DNA of 32,625 bases, from positions 1-32,625 of IMG/VR virus record IMGVR_UViG_3300006735_000113. One strand, given 5' to 3'. This DNA is from a virus. The notes under the pieces are model-generated. The model had not been told where the DNA came from. It did no database searches and was given only the letters and a program-made list of their open reading frames with translations. The position numbers were made by a program, and so were the translations under genes. Shown here piece after piece: positions 25,101 through 32,557 of the stretch. The number at the start of each line of letters is the position of its first letter. Position 1 is the stretch's first letter.

Positions 25101-27704
25101 CATTAAACCGTCAGGCATTTCATCTCCAGTCTCGGCATACATAGTCACCGTGTCTTCTAAATCATTAACTTCATCTAAAGCACTCTCTAACCTCTCTTGA
25201 TATTCGAGAGTGGATTTCTCAGGTAAGTCCTTTCTACCTTTACCTGACAATTCATGAACAGCGTCAAACACTCTAGCGTCACCAGTATGAGTACGGTGTT
25301 GTTTATTTTTTGGTAATTTCATTTCAGTGTGTTTTAACATTCTAACTTTAGCAGGTTTATGAGGAGGGTGGTTTCTACCTAATCTAGTGTGTACGTTGTG
25401 ACTCAAGCGACCATTGTCACGGATTCTAGTTTCAATCCCGGTAGCACTTTGTCCTCTCTGCATTATTGGGTTATGCGCTGATGTAGCACGACCCTCAAGA
25501 CGGTGAGTGAAGTCACCTGTACCGATAGCATCTACCCTCTCATCTCTAGTAAGTCTACCTAGAGTATTTGCTATCTCAGGGTCTAAAGTAGAATGACCTA
25601 TATGATGACTTTGTTTGGTGTTTCTGTTTTTAAATCTCCCCTTTTTACTTTCTTTTCTATGAGAGGAGGCATCCCAAAAGGATTGAGTTTGATGATGACC
25701 CATAGACGAACTATCCATCATTTGAGAATCAGCAGGTACAACTGAGCCAAATAATCCTACATTTTTATTGTTGATTCTCAGTGCTCCTTCAGGGGTAACA
25801 CTCCCAATTAGACTATTACCCTCTTCATCTTTAGGCATCCAATCATGTAACATTTCAAGTTTTGCTAAAGAACTACGACCATTCCCACCACGTATGAAAG
25901 GCATACTGAATATAGCACCATTCCCAACAGCACCGTGTTCGGTACGCATCCATAAGTCATTTTCATCTTCAGGAATATCTTCATCATGAGGGCCGTTAAA
26001 ACCTGTATGACTGTGTGATTCTGCGTTCCTAATCATCTTATCTTTTAGTAAACCTATGCGTTTTTCAACCATTGTCTCATCGAGTTTTTTCATATCCTCA
26101 ACACCTAATGGTCTATCACTGTGATTAAAGTGCCCTTTTTCGTTAACTTCGTAACCATCTTTTGTTTGTTTTAACCCAAGAAGATGAAGTAAGGCTGCTC
26201 TATTTACTCCCCTATTCGTTACATTTTCACCATTTTCTGCTAATGCTTGTATTACATCTTGTGATTCTAATGACTGCTTCAACTTAGGATAACTTCTCAA
26301 CCCATGAATACTAGAAAGTGGTTCTGAATCCCCATCACCGTGCTTTTCATTTAAAGCATTAATAATAGCATTAGCCATATTTCCATGCTCTTCGTGATGA
26401 GTGTCATGTAAAGCATCATACAGTAACTGGTAATCATGGTCATTCATATCACGTACATCGCCCTCTCCCTCAACATGTTTTCTTTGATTCTGAGAAGTAT
26501 GAATTATACCCCTCATTTGCTGGAAAAACTCAGGAGAGAACCTATGCTTTAAATTACGTTTTATTCGACCAACTGATATATGCTTACCCTTACTCCCATC
26601 TATAGATATTTTTTGAGCCGCTTGTGATGTTGAACCACTATTCATTAAATGCTCTACAACGTTATTTCTTTGTGATGGTGTAAGCCATTCAAGACCTAAA
26701 TTATAACCACCCCATCCTAATGATGTTCTCATACCAGCATCATTTACATCTTTATTCATCCAGCCTTTTATCGCATTATCCATATGGGCTTGTGCTATAG
26801 CGAAATCCTGTTCTTCAGGGTTACTGTATTTTTTCGTAATTGAATCAACTAAGTCTTGATTTTCATGTTTCCAGTTTTCAAGATTGTCTAAGTACAAATC
26901 ATAAAGGTGAGAATCGTGAATAGGTCCTGAAAAAGGATGTGATGTTTCACCAGTCATAGAATCCTTAACACCAGTAACACTGGAATTATTATTTTTTACA
27001 TGATGGTTTTCTTGCATTATTTCGTGCTTTTTTATTCGCTCTGCTAAAGAACTAGCACCGGGTTTAGAAGGTAAGTATAAGTCTCGTAAAGTTTCAATGT
27101 AAGCAGGTAAACCAGTACGTACATTAGTCGTTAACAGAGGGTGGTGTTCCTTTTGAAAAAGATGGGTATTAGGATAAAGAGAGTCTTCTTTTATATCAGC
27201 ATCAGGGAAGAGACTCACGAAATCATGAATAGAAGATTCTTTAAATCTATTTTGCCAATGATGGTCAGGTACAATGTTCGCTGTTGAACCAGTAGAAAGA
27301 TAAGAGGTATCATATGTTTTTTCACGACCACGTTGCTCTAATTTCCCTCTTTCTTCTTGCCGTCTTTCTGAGCGCCCCTCTAACCTCTCTTTTTTACTAG
27401 GGGAATCTAGTTTGTCCTTCCAAGATTTTTCATCTTCTTTCATCTCTTCCTTGACTACTAAATCACAAATGAAATCTTCGGGGCCTTTGATTACATCGTA
27501 GCCTTGTCTTCTTAGGTTCTCACTCGCTAGAACATAATTCCCGACTGAGTAATCATAGTCTAATTCATCAAGAATAGATTTGACTAAGTCTGAGCGTGCT
27601 CTTAGATACCAGTCAGCAGCATCTTCTCGCACATCAACACCACCATCAGTATTGAGTCCATTCAGATGGTGGGGCGGAGTCACGGTGACCTTCTTCAGCG
27701 CCAA
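22188..27704 (-). CDS. Giant capsid-region protein with degenerate DNA-ligase-like domain
   Basis: This frame encodes up to 1,838 residues between the portal group and the protease. No ATG lies near the start: TTG 27704 overlaps the upstream gene by 59 bases, and GTG 27632, just after that gene's stop with GGTGGTG upstream, is the better start (about 1,814 residues). The N-terminal part is charged (KKERLEGRSERRQEERGKLE); the long middle is strikingly rich in His, Met, Asp and Asn, with a coiled-coil-like stretch near residues 825-900. Residues about 1350-1610 resemble ATP-dependent DNA ligases: LPDDERFIVRKKGNRVTAY in place of KxDGxR, NIVDIIEYDD, GERILLRDATSTYMRGE, PKWFLLRP, then an OB-like GDFVNVKTSG. 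The catalytic lysine and the KxK motif are replaced, so activity is unlikely. Location suggests an internal head or ejection protein; this is inference. Confidence 0.8.
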   Translation of the reverse strand: MALKKVTVTPPHHLNGLNTDGGVDVREDAADWYLRARSDLVKSILDELDYDYSVGNYVLASENLRRQGYDVIKGPEDFICDLVVKEEMKEDEKSWKDKLDSPSKKERLEGRSERRQEERGKLEQRGREKTYDTSYLSTGSTANIVPDHHWQNRFKESSIHDFVSLFPDADIKEDSLYPNTHLFQKEHHPLLTTNVRTGLPAYIETLRDLYLPSKPGASSLAERIKKHEIMQENHHVKNNNSSVTGVKDSMTGETSHPFSGPIHDSHLYDLYLDNLENWKHENQDLVDSITKKYSNPEEQDFAIAQAHMDNAIKGWMNKDVNDAGMRTSLGWGGYNLGLEWLTPSQRNNVVEHLMNSGSTSQAAQKISIDGSKGKHISVGRIKRNLKHRFSPEFFQQMRGIIHTSQNQRKHVEGEGDVRDMNDHDYQLLYDALHDTHHEEHGNMANAIINALNEKHGDGDSEPLSSIHGLRSYPKLKQSLESQDVIQALAENGENVTNRGVNRAALLHLLGLKQTKDGYEVNEKGHFNHSDRPLGVEDMKKLDETMVEKRIGLLKDKMIRNAESHSHTGFNGPHDEDIPEDENDLWMRTEHGAVGNGAIFSMPFIRGGNGRSSLAKLEMLHDWMPKDEEGNSLIGSVTPEGALRINNKNVGLFGSVVPADSQMMDSSSMGHHQTQSFWDASSHRKESKKGRFKNRNTKQSHHIGHSTLDPEIANTLGRLTRDERVDAIGTGDFTHRLEGRATSAHNPIMQRGQSATGIETRIRDNGRLSHNVHTRLGRNHPPHKPAKVRMLKHTEMKLPKNKQHRTHTGDARVFDAVHELSGKGRKDLPEKSTLEYQERLESALDEVNDLEDTVTMYAETGDEMPDGLMDELMAAKMNLKNLEEVESTTMTSGRGMTHHHKQFDLKMDADLTAITQMALKLKPIMEKEDPTAFDTTNKLKFLSNTSRLLHDANRMLMIAPNDSHGLTTYGPGIDEEKIKSASATASEITGNTIVPHRNMMLSAMQHGVDITHDMSIEDVMSAIGFDHDENDPLYEQHKDLAERLRDSAPIEGGLRAMTHGSLLSTGMAFHPRGQDISLDHETHTNHMNAFEEAYDNEPIVQRYKEMAREKARTGRTTERGKETKGLNEWFKTNYLGKLGVIPRLMSKHYKAESEKYGLIHLPMGDVDDKSHNKSKVKSLIHDIIAVDPKAVDMDYAIEPTIDTTETPIDKLNRSYGREIHPATSLKGANIGDYFVSGAMEMGYPMTPTVGIEWDGSNFVAGTNMPSQQQLHSISEESLNAIHGEDAIKQVMALPGQFPSGPNSQNPNLLLGGRAESDNPDDMGKSDDMGDTLIALMDPDIFIKSDDGKPLPILPMHRIFSVKDFEALRGFSGEWAASVLPDDERFIVRKKGNRVTAYDKDGDVALSPEDRKQLKLLNDKNWMLDAVKDSDEINIVDIIEYDDTNIADMTVRERLKVLRGQFDSHEHVIIPGPHNLRLTDNEGLETVVESLKESGERILLRDATSTYMRGERRHPKWFLLRPDKEVTLIILDVRGKGPFTYRLGAGPLDAEGFGNRGVEYEGKSYLDVGTVKSPKPFVEGDFVNVKTSGVKSRARNGKTMYDVAVSKIITETDDAPASLETLSLLTKSHSVIPVQFSIDVTHNKLTVSIPQVDDVIYKMNRNAHGTWAHSPYSTLADLQKNEYPILLAESLRPIWNQAASLMLKGAKVDIEGTRSMSNPKHRKQSEKESAGVIDDDDEMNILKPQMVKTLSRIANLVDKVAKEKMSGRVGAQGFGIDVGDGTESPRGPTSLTSEESLPDWDMLERPTEDPEEEYPAARSKRLKQKNREESNVYEGDEENE

Positions 27705-28527
27705 CGTTATCGTGGCCTGTACCCGATAAACCGGGGCAGTCCATACCGAATCCTAACTTACAGCCTGAAAATTGATTGCCACCACATTGACGACATACTG
27801 CCTTAGCCAAATCTTCTTTTGCTTTGGCTAGTGCCTCTTCTGCCTTTGATAGCACTCCGTTCTCAACTTGGCGTTGTATACTATCATGTGGGTTCATTTT
27901 AGGAGATAGAGCCTCGACATTCACTGATTCGGATATTGAACCTTTGTTGGTTACATCTTCACCGTTGTATAAATGTTGATTAGTGGAGTAATAGGCGTTG
28001 CGAGTTTGTCCTCCGCTTTCAGCAGCAAACATTACGTTTTGAGGCTTAGAGTCAAAGGAAGTAATGAAATTAGGCTGAGAACCCATATCTGCTCCCTTAG
28101 CCATTTTACCATGTGCTTTATCGCATTGTCCTTTTTGCTTTTCTGAACACTCAGAGTATTTCTTACCGAAGGTTTTCATACAGTATTTGTCTTTGGTAGC
28201 CTTGTCAGCCTTGGCCCTCATCTTACCACCACACTCCATCTTCGAGCAACCGCCCATCTTATTCATTTTAGAACCACATTCAGGACAGTCTTCCTCAGAT
28301 TCATCTTCCTCGTCTTCCTCGTCTTCTTCCTCAGATTCATCCTCTTCTTTATCTTTAGACTTCTTAGACTTCTTATCATTAGGTCCTTTTCCATCAGCAA
28401 CAAAAGCAGGTACATCTTCACCTTCATGTTCTATCATGTCTAAATCTTCTGCTTTCTTTAGAAGATATTCTGCTTTCTTTAGTAAATCGTTTGCTTCTTT
28501 GCTTCTATCTGACTTAATTGGCCTCAT
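27646..28527 (-). CDS. Cys-rich acidic protein with zinc-ribbon-like ends
   Basis: The 293-residue protein starts at ATG 28527, sharing ATGA with the upstream stop, with GAGGTGA four bases before it. Residues 10-30 repeat LLKKAE; residues 60-80 are almost only Glu and Asp; then follow C81-x2-C84 with C94 and C99, a middle cluster C116, C127, C135 (CMKTFGKKYSECSEKQKGQC), and a second knuckle C245-x2-C248 with C256 and C264. Residues 224-244 (KAEEALAKAKEDLAKA) form an amphipathic helix. The cysteine spacing suggests at least two zinc sites. It lies between portal-adjacent genes and the giant protein. I do not recognise a family; a minor head protein or assembly factor is likely from position. 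Confidence 0.7.
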   Translation of the reverse strand: MRPIKSDRSKEANDLLKKAEYLLKKAEDLDMIEHEGEDVPAFVADGKGPNDKKSKKSKDKEEDESEEEDEEDEEDESEEDCPECGSKMNKMGGCSKMECGGKMRAKADKATKDKYCMKTFGKKYSECSEKQKGQCDKAHGKMAKGADMGSQPNFITSFDSKPQNVMFAAESGGQTRNAYYSTNQHLYNGEDVTNKGSISESVNVEALSPKMNPHDSIQRQVENGVLSKAEEALAKAKEDLAKAVCRQCGGNQFSGCKLGFGMDCPGLSGTGHDNVGAEEGHRDSAPPSEWTQY

Positions 28528-28847
28528 GAAATCACCTCAGTGCCTTTGACCTGCTCAGCCATATTGTGAATCTCATCCCAAGTCATTTGATGTATCTCGG
28601 AGTTAGAAAAGTCATCATGTCCTTTTATGATAGAATCATCGTTAGCACGGAATGCGTCGACTGATACATCTTCGTTCAAAGGAGTTGTGGAAGTTACAAA
28701 TCCAGCCTTACGGAGTAGAGAGGTAGGATTATTTAGAGCCTTACGTAGTTCAGCATTTTGGTGCTTTAACGACTGAAGGTCATTGTCCATGTTTTCCATT
28801 TTTGAAATAAGTGTATTCATTAACTTTTCAGTAGTATTATCACTCAT
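28524..28847 (-). CDS. Small coiled-coil protein sharing scaffold C-terminal motif
   Basis: The 107-residue protein starts at ATG 28847 with AGGTGA four bases upstream. Residues about 5-40 (LISKMENMDNDLQSLKHQNA and following) form a heptad-type coiled coil. The C-terminal segment, residues about 84-96, reads IHQMTWDEIHNMA, which closely matches LGNMSWDEVHQLA at the C-terminus of the protease-scaffold protein. Scaffolds often bind capsid subunits through a short C-terminal helix, so this protein may join the procapsid interior by the same contact, for instance as a minor scaffold or portal-linked assembly factor. The match is seen directly; the role is inference. Confidence 0.75.
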   Translation of the reverse strand: MSDNTTEKLMNTLISKMENMDNDLQSLKHQNAELRKALNNPTSLLRKAGFVTSTTPLNEDVSVDAFRANDDSIIKGHDDFSNSEIHQMTWDEIHNMAEQVKGTEVIS

Positions 28848-28855
28848 TAAATCAC

Positions 28856-29203
28856 CTACTGGTCAGGTACGAATCTTCCGAATGTACCTCTATGAGGGGT
28901 CATACCTCTTTGAGTTTTAGCAGCGATAACAGTACCGGGTAGTACATCATTACGCTGTTTAACATCAAACTTCTGTCCTGAGACATTCATCTTTGAAATC
29001 ATATTAAATTGTAAATCAACAGTTTCTCTTTCTGCTTTAACTACAGCAGTGTGTAAGTCGTCTGATAAGAAGCCAGCGAACTTCAATACTTCATTGATAT
29101 GTGCTTGGGCATCTACTGCATTTCCATTCTCTAAAGCCTTAGCGAATTGCTCACTGTGTACAGCAAGTTTTCGGGCCATTGGGTCCATTTTCTTTAAGTT
29201 CAT
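28856..29203 (-). CDS. Small helical protein after portal, function unknown
   Basis: The 115-residue protein starts at ATG 29203 with GAGGGGAG a few bases upstream. It appears helical over the first 80 residues (MARKLAVHSEQFAKALENGN, AQAHINEVLKFAGFLSDDLH) and basic and disordered at the end (KTQRGMTPHRGTFGRFVPDQ). There is no cysteine and no membrane segment. It is separated from the portal gene by 45 bases, one of the longer gaps in the block. No family is recognised; position suggests a minor head or portal-associated component. Confidence 0.7.
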   Translation of the reverse strand: MNLKKMDPMARKLAVHSEQFAKALENGNAVDAQAHINEVLKFAGFLSDDLHTAVVKAERETVDLQFNMISKMNVSGQKFDVKQRNDVLPGTVIAAKTQRGMTPHRGTFGRFVPDQ

Positions 29204-29237
29204 TCTACTCCCCTCTTGTTATTCGTATCAATGCAGC

Positions 29238-29245
29238 CTTAAATA
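29238..29245 (-). promoter_or_regulatory. Possible archaeal TATA-like element
   Basis: TATTTAAG lies in the 45-base gap after the portal stop, 35-42 bases before ATG 29203. If it is a TATA box, transcription would start close upstream of the ribosome site. One short AT-rich match is weak evidence and no clear BRE element is visible. Confidence 0.2.
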
Positions 29246-29248
29246 ATG

Positions 29249-31003
29249 TTACTGACCTCTCGGCCTCCTTGAGTTTAACATAGCATTACTATTTTGCTGC
29301 GAAATTGTAGGTGCTGGTCCTCTTTGCTGGACACTAGACATAGGTGAACCTGCTCCGGGTGAAGAGCGTGCTTGTGGTCTTGCTGGTGAACGAGGAGTGC
29401 GTATTCCTTGCCCTTCACCACCGGGTTGCGATGGAGGCATTGGTGCTCCTCCTTGCATCTGAGGTGGCATTCCTCTACCCGGAGGCATACCCGGAGGCAT
29501 TCCTCCACCCGGAGGCATACCCGGAGGCATACCCGGAGGCATTCCTCCACCCGGTGCTCCTCCTTGAGGAGGTTGAGGTTGCTCCTCTTGCTTCTTGTAA
29601 ACAAAGCGAATATCTCTATCTCCTTCTTCTAATAATTCAGGCTTATATCCTAGCATAGCCATGCGCTGCGCTAGGTTGACTTCCATTTCATCACGACGCA
29701 ATCTTGTGATTTCATCTTCTTCTTCGTTAGGATAGAGTGTTAGTTTCCAATCAGTAACATCCATTTCCTTCAACATTCGTGGGAATAAATTGTCAGTGTA
29801 AACTTTCTGACCAAACTCTACAGCACGATTAGTAACGAGAATCTGTAGACCTTCATTATTCAGTCCACCTGATTTACCATTATCAATCATAAAGATTGAT
29901 GACACACCATAGAACGCAGCGATACGATTACGAATCTCATCACGCACAGCCATGTACTGCATCTCTTCTAAAGTGTCCATGAACTTAACCCAATTCACAC
30001 CACCACGCCCTGAAGAGGATTCAATACCCACTTTAGGTACATAGTGAGGGTCACGTTCCATCTTTTCATCAACAGACTTCCAAAACGATTTCATAGATTC
30101 AAGATTGTCTGTAGTGACTGAAATGATACCTTTCGGAGTTCGGCGTTTCTGATAGGAAGTATAGATGTAGTTATCCATCGCTGTAAGACTCATCGCCTGT
30201 CTCCACATAGTGTTAACAGGAGCACGACCATACAACTTCGATGGATTATACTTACTGATATGAACTACTTCGCCTTTAGTGAAGTATTGATTCTTACCTG
30301 AACCTGCCATGTTAACATAATGAGCATCAACTAAACGAGCGCCACATGTCTCACATTTAGGCTCTTGACCCGGATATGCAACTTGGTCACGATGAATGCG
30401 ACAAATCTTATATCGACCTCCACGAATACCACGCTTATCAGCGATAATTCGCATGAAGATAGGGTCACCACGTACTATATCTTTAACACGATAGAAAGCA
30501 ATATCTCCATTTTCAGGGTCTACATAGTATTCTTTAATCAAAAGTAGGAAGGCATCGTCTACAACGTTTAAGTCATTTTCAATTTCACCAAGCACTTCCA
30601 TGAAAGTTTGCTCCATAGCATTGGTTTCGTTCAATAACCACTTAGCGTAAATGACCTGCTCAGGGTCAGGGTCACGAACTTCACCACCGCATGACTTACA
30701 AACTTCTACGTCATGATGAAACTCTTCGTCACACTCTATACATTTCTTTCTAAACTTCTTTTCCCAGTGATAACCACGTCGGAAAATCTCTTGACGTAAT
30801 TTAGATTGAACAGTTCTTAGAATAAGATTCTCTTGACTCACAGCATAAAGAGCAGGTAAGGTAATACCTTGAGCCAGCACTGGCTCTTGTATGCCAGTGG
30901 TGTACAGAGGCATTTGCGGTTGAGGTGTAGTCCTACGACGGAATGGACTAGCAATAGCGGATAAGAAACGACTAACTGGACCTTTTTCTTCTTCTGCCAT
31001 CAT
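29249..31003 (-). CDS. Portal protein with two zinc knuckles and Pro/Gly/Met-rich tail
   Basis: The 584-residue protein starts at ATG 31003 (or the adjacent ATG 31000, better spaced from GGAGG); it overlaps the upstream stop as CTATGATG. Residues about 45-470 fit a tailed-virus portal: an N-terminal clip/wing part, the long helical stem region around IRNRIAAFYGVSSIFMIDNG (358-376) and GGLNNEGLQILVTNRAVEFG (379-398), typical of these proteins. Two cysteine knuckle pairs are inserted: C88-x2-C91 with C102-x2-C105, and C201-x2-H204 with C217-x2-C220. Residues about 475-545 are a low-complexity PPGMPPG repeat, and the end is basic and Pro/Ser-rich. The portal forms the DNA entry ring at one capsid vertex. 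Zinc knuckles are more usual in archaeal than bacterial virus portals, as far as I know. Confidence 0.8.
   Translation of the reverse strand: MMAEEEKGPVSRFLSAIASPFRRRTTPQPQMPLYTTGIQEPVLAQGITLPALYAVSQENLILRTVQSKLRQEIFRRGYHWEKKFRKKCIECDEEFHHDVEVCKSCGGEVRDPDPEQVIYAKWLLNETNAMEQTFMEVLGEIENDLNVVDDAFLLLIKEYYVDPENGDIAFYRVKDIVRGDPIFMRIIADKRGIRGGRYKICRIHRDQVAYPGQEPKCETCGARLVDAHYVNMAGSGKNQYFTKGEVVHISKYNPSKLYGRAPVNTMWRQAMSLTAMDNYIYTSYQKRRTPKGIISVTTDNLESMKSFWKSVDEKMERDPHYVPKVGIESSSGRGGVNWVKFMDTLEEMQYMAVRDEIRNRIAAFYGVSSIFMIDNGKSGGLNNEGLQILVTNRAVEFGQKVYTDNLFPRMLKEMDVTDWKLTLYPNEEEDEITRLRRDEMEVNLAQRMAMLGYKPELLEEGDRDIRFVYKKQEEQPQPPQGGAPGGGMPPGMPPGMPPGGGMPPGMPPGRGMPPQMQGGAPMPPSQPGGEGQGIRTPRSPARPQARSSPGAGSPMSSVQQRGPAPTISQQNSNAMLNSRRPRGQ
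29477..29550 (-). repeat. Short tandem repeat encoding PPGMPPG tail of portal
   Basis: About five copies of ACCCGGAGGCAT (plus-strand reading) occur, 12-18 bases apart, inside the portal gene. They encode the repeated Met-Pro-Pro-Gly units of the C-terminal tail. Such repeats readily change copy number by slippage. Confidence 0.8.
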
Positions 31004-32226
31004 AGACCCTCCGCATACTTACCTATTGTGTCTGCGTCTAAGCCCCATGAATTAAGGAGTTCGGACGATTTACGAGAATCATCTTCCCAATTCTTGTAAC
31101 GCACTAAACGCTTTAACTCTTCCTTTCGTACAGGGTCCTTTTCTTCAATGAATGCTAACACCGCTTTTGCTTGTGTGTCTTTCATTTTCAGATGTGGTAA
31201 AACTCCGTTTAGGAACTTACGAAGGTCTGCTTTAGAATAAAATTGTAACCTATGTTGACTACGTTTGGAGTTTTTATGTACTTTATTATCTAATTGTAAA
31301 ATCCCGCAATCCATAGTCTTGTAGAGGTCTTCACAGTGTACACGCCCTCTCTCACCAGTAGCAATCATACCAGCACGAGGCTCTCCTCTTTCAGTGATAG
31401 TTATGTAACCATCAGCATCAAGGAAACCTGCACCGTATGACCATACATCTTTCAAGACTAATCCTTCATTTGAAAGGCGAACGTATGTTCCTTTTTTACT
31501 ACCCTTCATGATGTCATATTCTTCACCATACATGTTAAGCAGTGTAGTGAACTTTCGAGATGTAAATGACTTACTTATCATCCCTTCTTCACTCAAATTA
31601 CTTTGAAGGATTTTTACTGACATAGGACCTTTAATCAGGAGTTGCTCACTTACGTATTCAAGACGCTGCTGTTCTGCTTTTGATAACTTATCAGATTGAA
31701 ATAAAGCAGTGCGCCACATTTTACGTGCGCTACTTCTATCTCGCATAGCATTAGCCCATGCTTCTTGCTCTTCTTTACCCCAAACGTCTTCATGCTCATC
31801 TAGCATTTTCAAAGTCACTTCAGCCTTATCCCATAACATACAAGCCTTCTGTAGAGACACTGAGCGAGCCTCACCAAATTGACGAAGATGTTTCAAACTT
31901 CTATCCGATAAACCAAGCCCCTTAACACAATGCTCTAAATCACTAGACCATGAAAGATTTTTAATTGTCATTTCAGTTTCAATCGCCTTAATAGTACGAA
32001 TGTCACTAATCATGTCATCAATTTCAGTGCTACTTTCTTTGTTATGTCTACGTGCCTTACGTAGTCTTTTAACTAAATCATCAGCAGTACAGTTCATTTT
32101 AGACTTAAACCAACCATCACCATTAGGAGCAAAGCGGTAAGTCTTACGGATAGCCTCAACTGCCTCTTGAGTTTTAGGAGCAGACTTCAATACGAAGTCA
32201 TCTTCTATCAATGCTGACCCCCACAT
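31000..32226 (-). CDS. Protein with single LAGLIDADG-type endonuclease motif
   Basis: The 408-residue protein starts at ATG 32226 with GAGGT six bases upstream and ends in an overlap with the portal start. Residues 266-273 are AGFLDADG, followed by YITITE, a GMIAT strand, CGILQLDN near 307 and LRKFLNGVLPHLKMKDTQA near 335-353, the order seen in a LAGLIDADG homing-endonuclease half-domain. Only one motif copy is present, so an active enzyme would have to form a dimer, or the fold is used as a DNA-binding module. Residues about 186-252 look like a winged helix (SEQLLIKGPMSVKILQSNLS). The first 185 residues are helical, basic and not recognised. I see no Walker motif, so this is not the terminase although it lies directly before the portal. 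Confidence 0.65.
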   Translation of the reverse strand: MWGSALIEDDFVLKSAPKTQEAVEAIRKTYRFAPNGDGWFKSKMNCTADDLVKRLRKARRHNKESSTEIDDMISDIRTIKAIETEMTIKNLSWSSDLEHCVKGLGLSDRSLKHLRQFGEARSVSLQKACMLWDKAEVTLKMLDEHEDVWGKEEQEAWANAMRDRSSARKMWRTALFQSDKLSKAEQQRLEYVSEQLLIKGPMSVKILQSNLSEEGMISKSFTSRKFTTLLNMYGEEYDIMKGSKKGTYVRLSNEGLVLKDVWSYGAGFLDADGYITITERGEPRAGMIATGERGRVHCEDLYKTMDCGILQLDNKVHKNSKRSQHRLQFYSKADLRKFLNGVLPHLKMKDTQAKAVLAFIEEKDPVRKEELKRLVRYKNWEDDSRKSSELLNSWGLDADTIGKYAEGL

Positions 32227-32248
32227 AATTCTACCTCACATGCTACCT

Positions 32249-32557
32249 CTATTTAACCAACACCATTTTCACAATAGTAGGTTTACCACCTACTCCTTGC
32301 TTCTTAGAGCGCTTACGTTTTGTAGCAGCAGCCTTTTGTCCTTCACTCATAGAACCTGAAGTCTTTGGAGTTTTACCTGATACTTTCACGCTTGGTCTAC
32401 ACTTAGGATAACCCTTACTATCTTTCTTAGCCTTTGACCTGCCACAAGGTGGGTGCTTACCATCTTTGTCTTTACGACTAACGTCAACCCACTTTTCCTT
32501 GAACCATCGGTTCAAGTTCTTTACAATGAGAACGTCATGGCAAGTACAGCGGGTCAT
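32249..32557 (-). CDS. Small basic Lys/Arg-rich viral protein (DUF5872-like)
   Basis: The 102-residue protein starts at ATG 32557, which overlaps the upstream stop as ATGA. It has the pattern WFKEKWVDVSRKDKDGKHPP, CGRSKAKK, YPKCRPS and SGSMSEGQKAAATKRKRSK. This resembles a small, very basic protein type common in marine phages and large algal viruses, which I know as DUF5872; the label is from memory and unchecked. C47-type and C62-type cysteines plus CTCHD at the start could bind metal. The high Lys/Arg content suggests DNA or RNA contact. Function unknown. Confidence 0.65.
   Translation of the reverse strand: MTRCTCHDVLIVKNLNRWFKEKWVDVSRKDKDGKHPPCGRSKAKKDSKGYPKCRPSVKVSGKTPKTSGSMSEGQKAAATKRKRSKKQGVGGKPTIVKMVLVK

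Noticed and set aside
28187-28549. Poly-Ser plus-strand frame of 120 codons
   Set aside because: It is the antisense reading of the Glu/Asp run of the Cys-rich protein.
29275-29658. Arg/Val/Leu-repeat frames on both strands over the portal tail
   Set aside because: They are alternate frames of the PPGMPPG tandem repeat; the portal frame explains the sequence.
31000-32226. Large terminase subunit directly before the portal
   Set aside because: No Walker A, Walker B or nuclease motif is visible; the recognisable part is LAGLIDADG-like.
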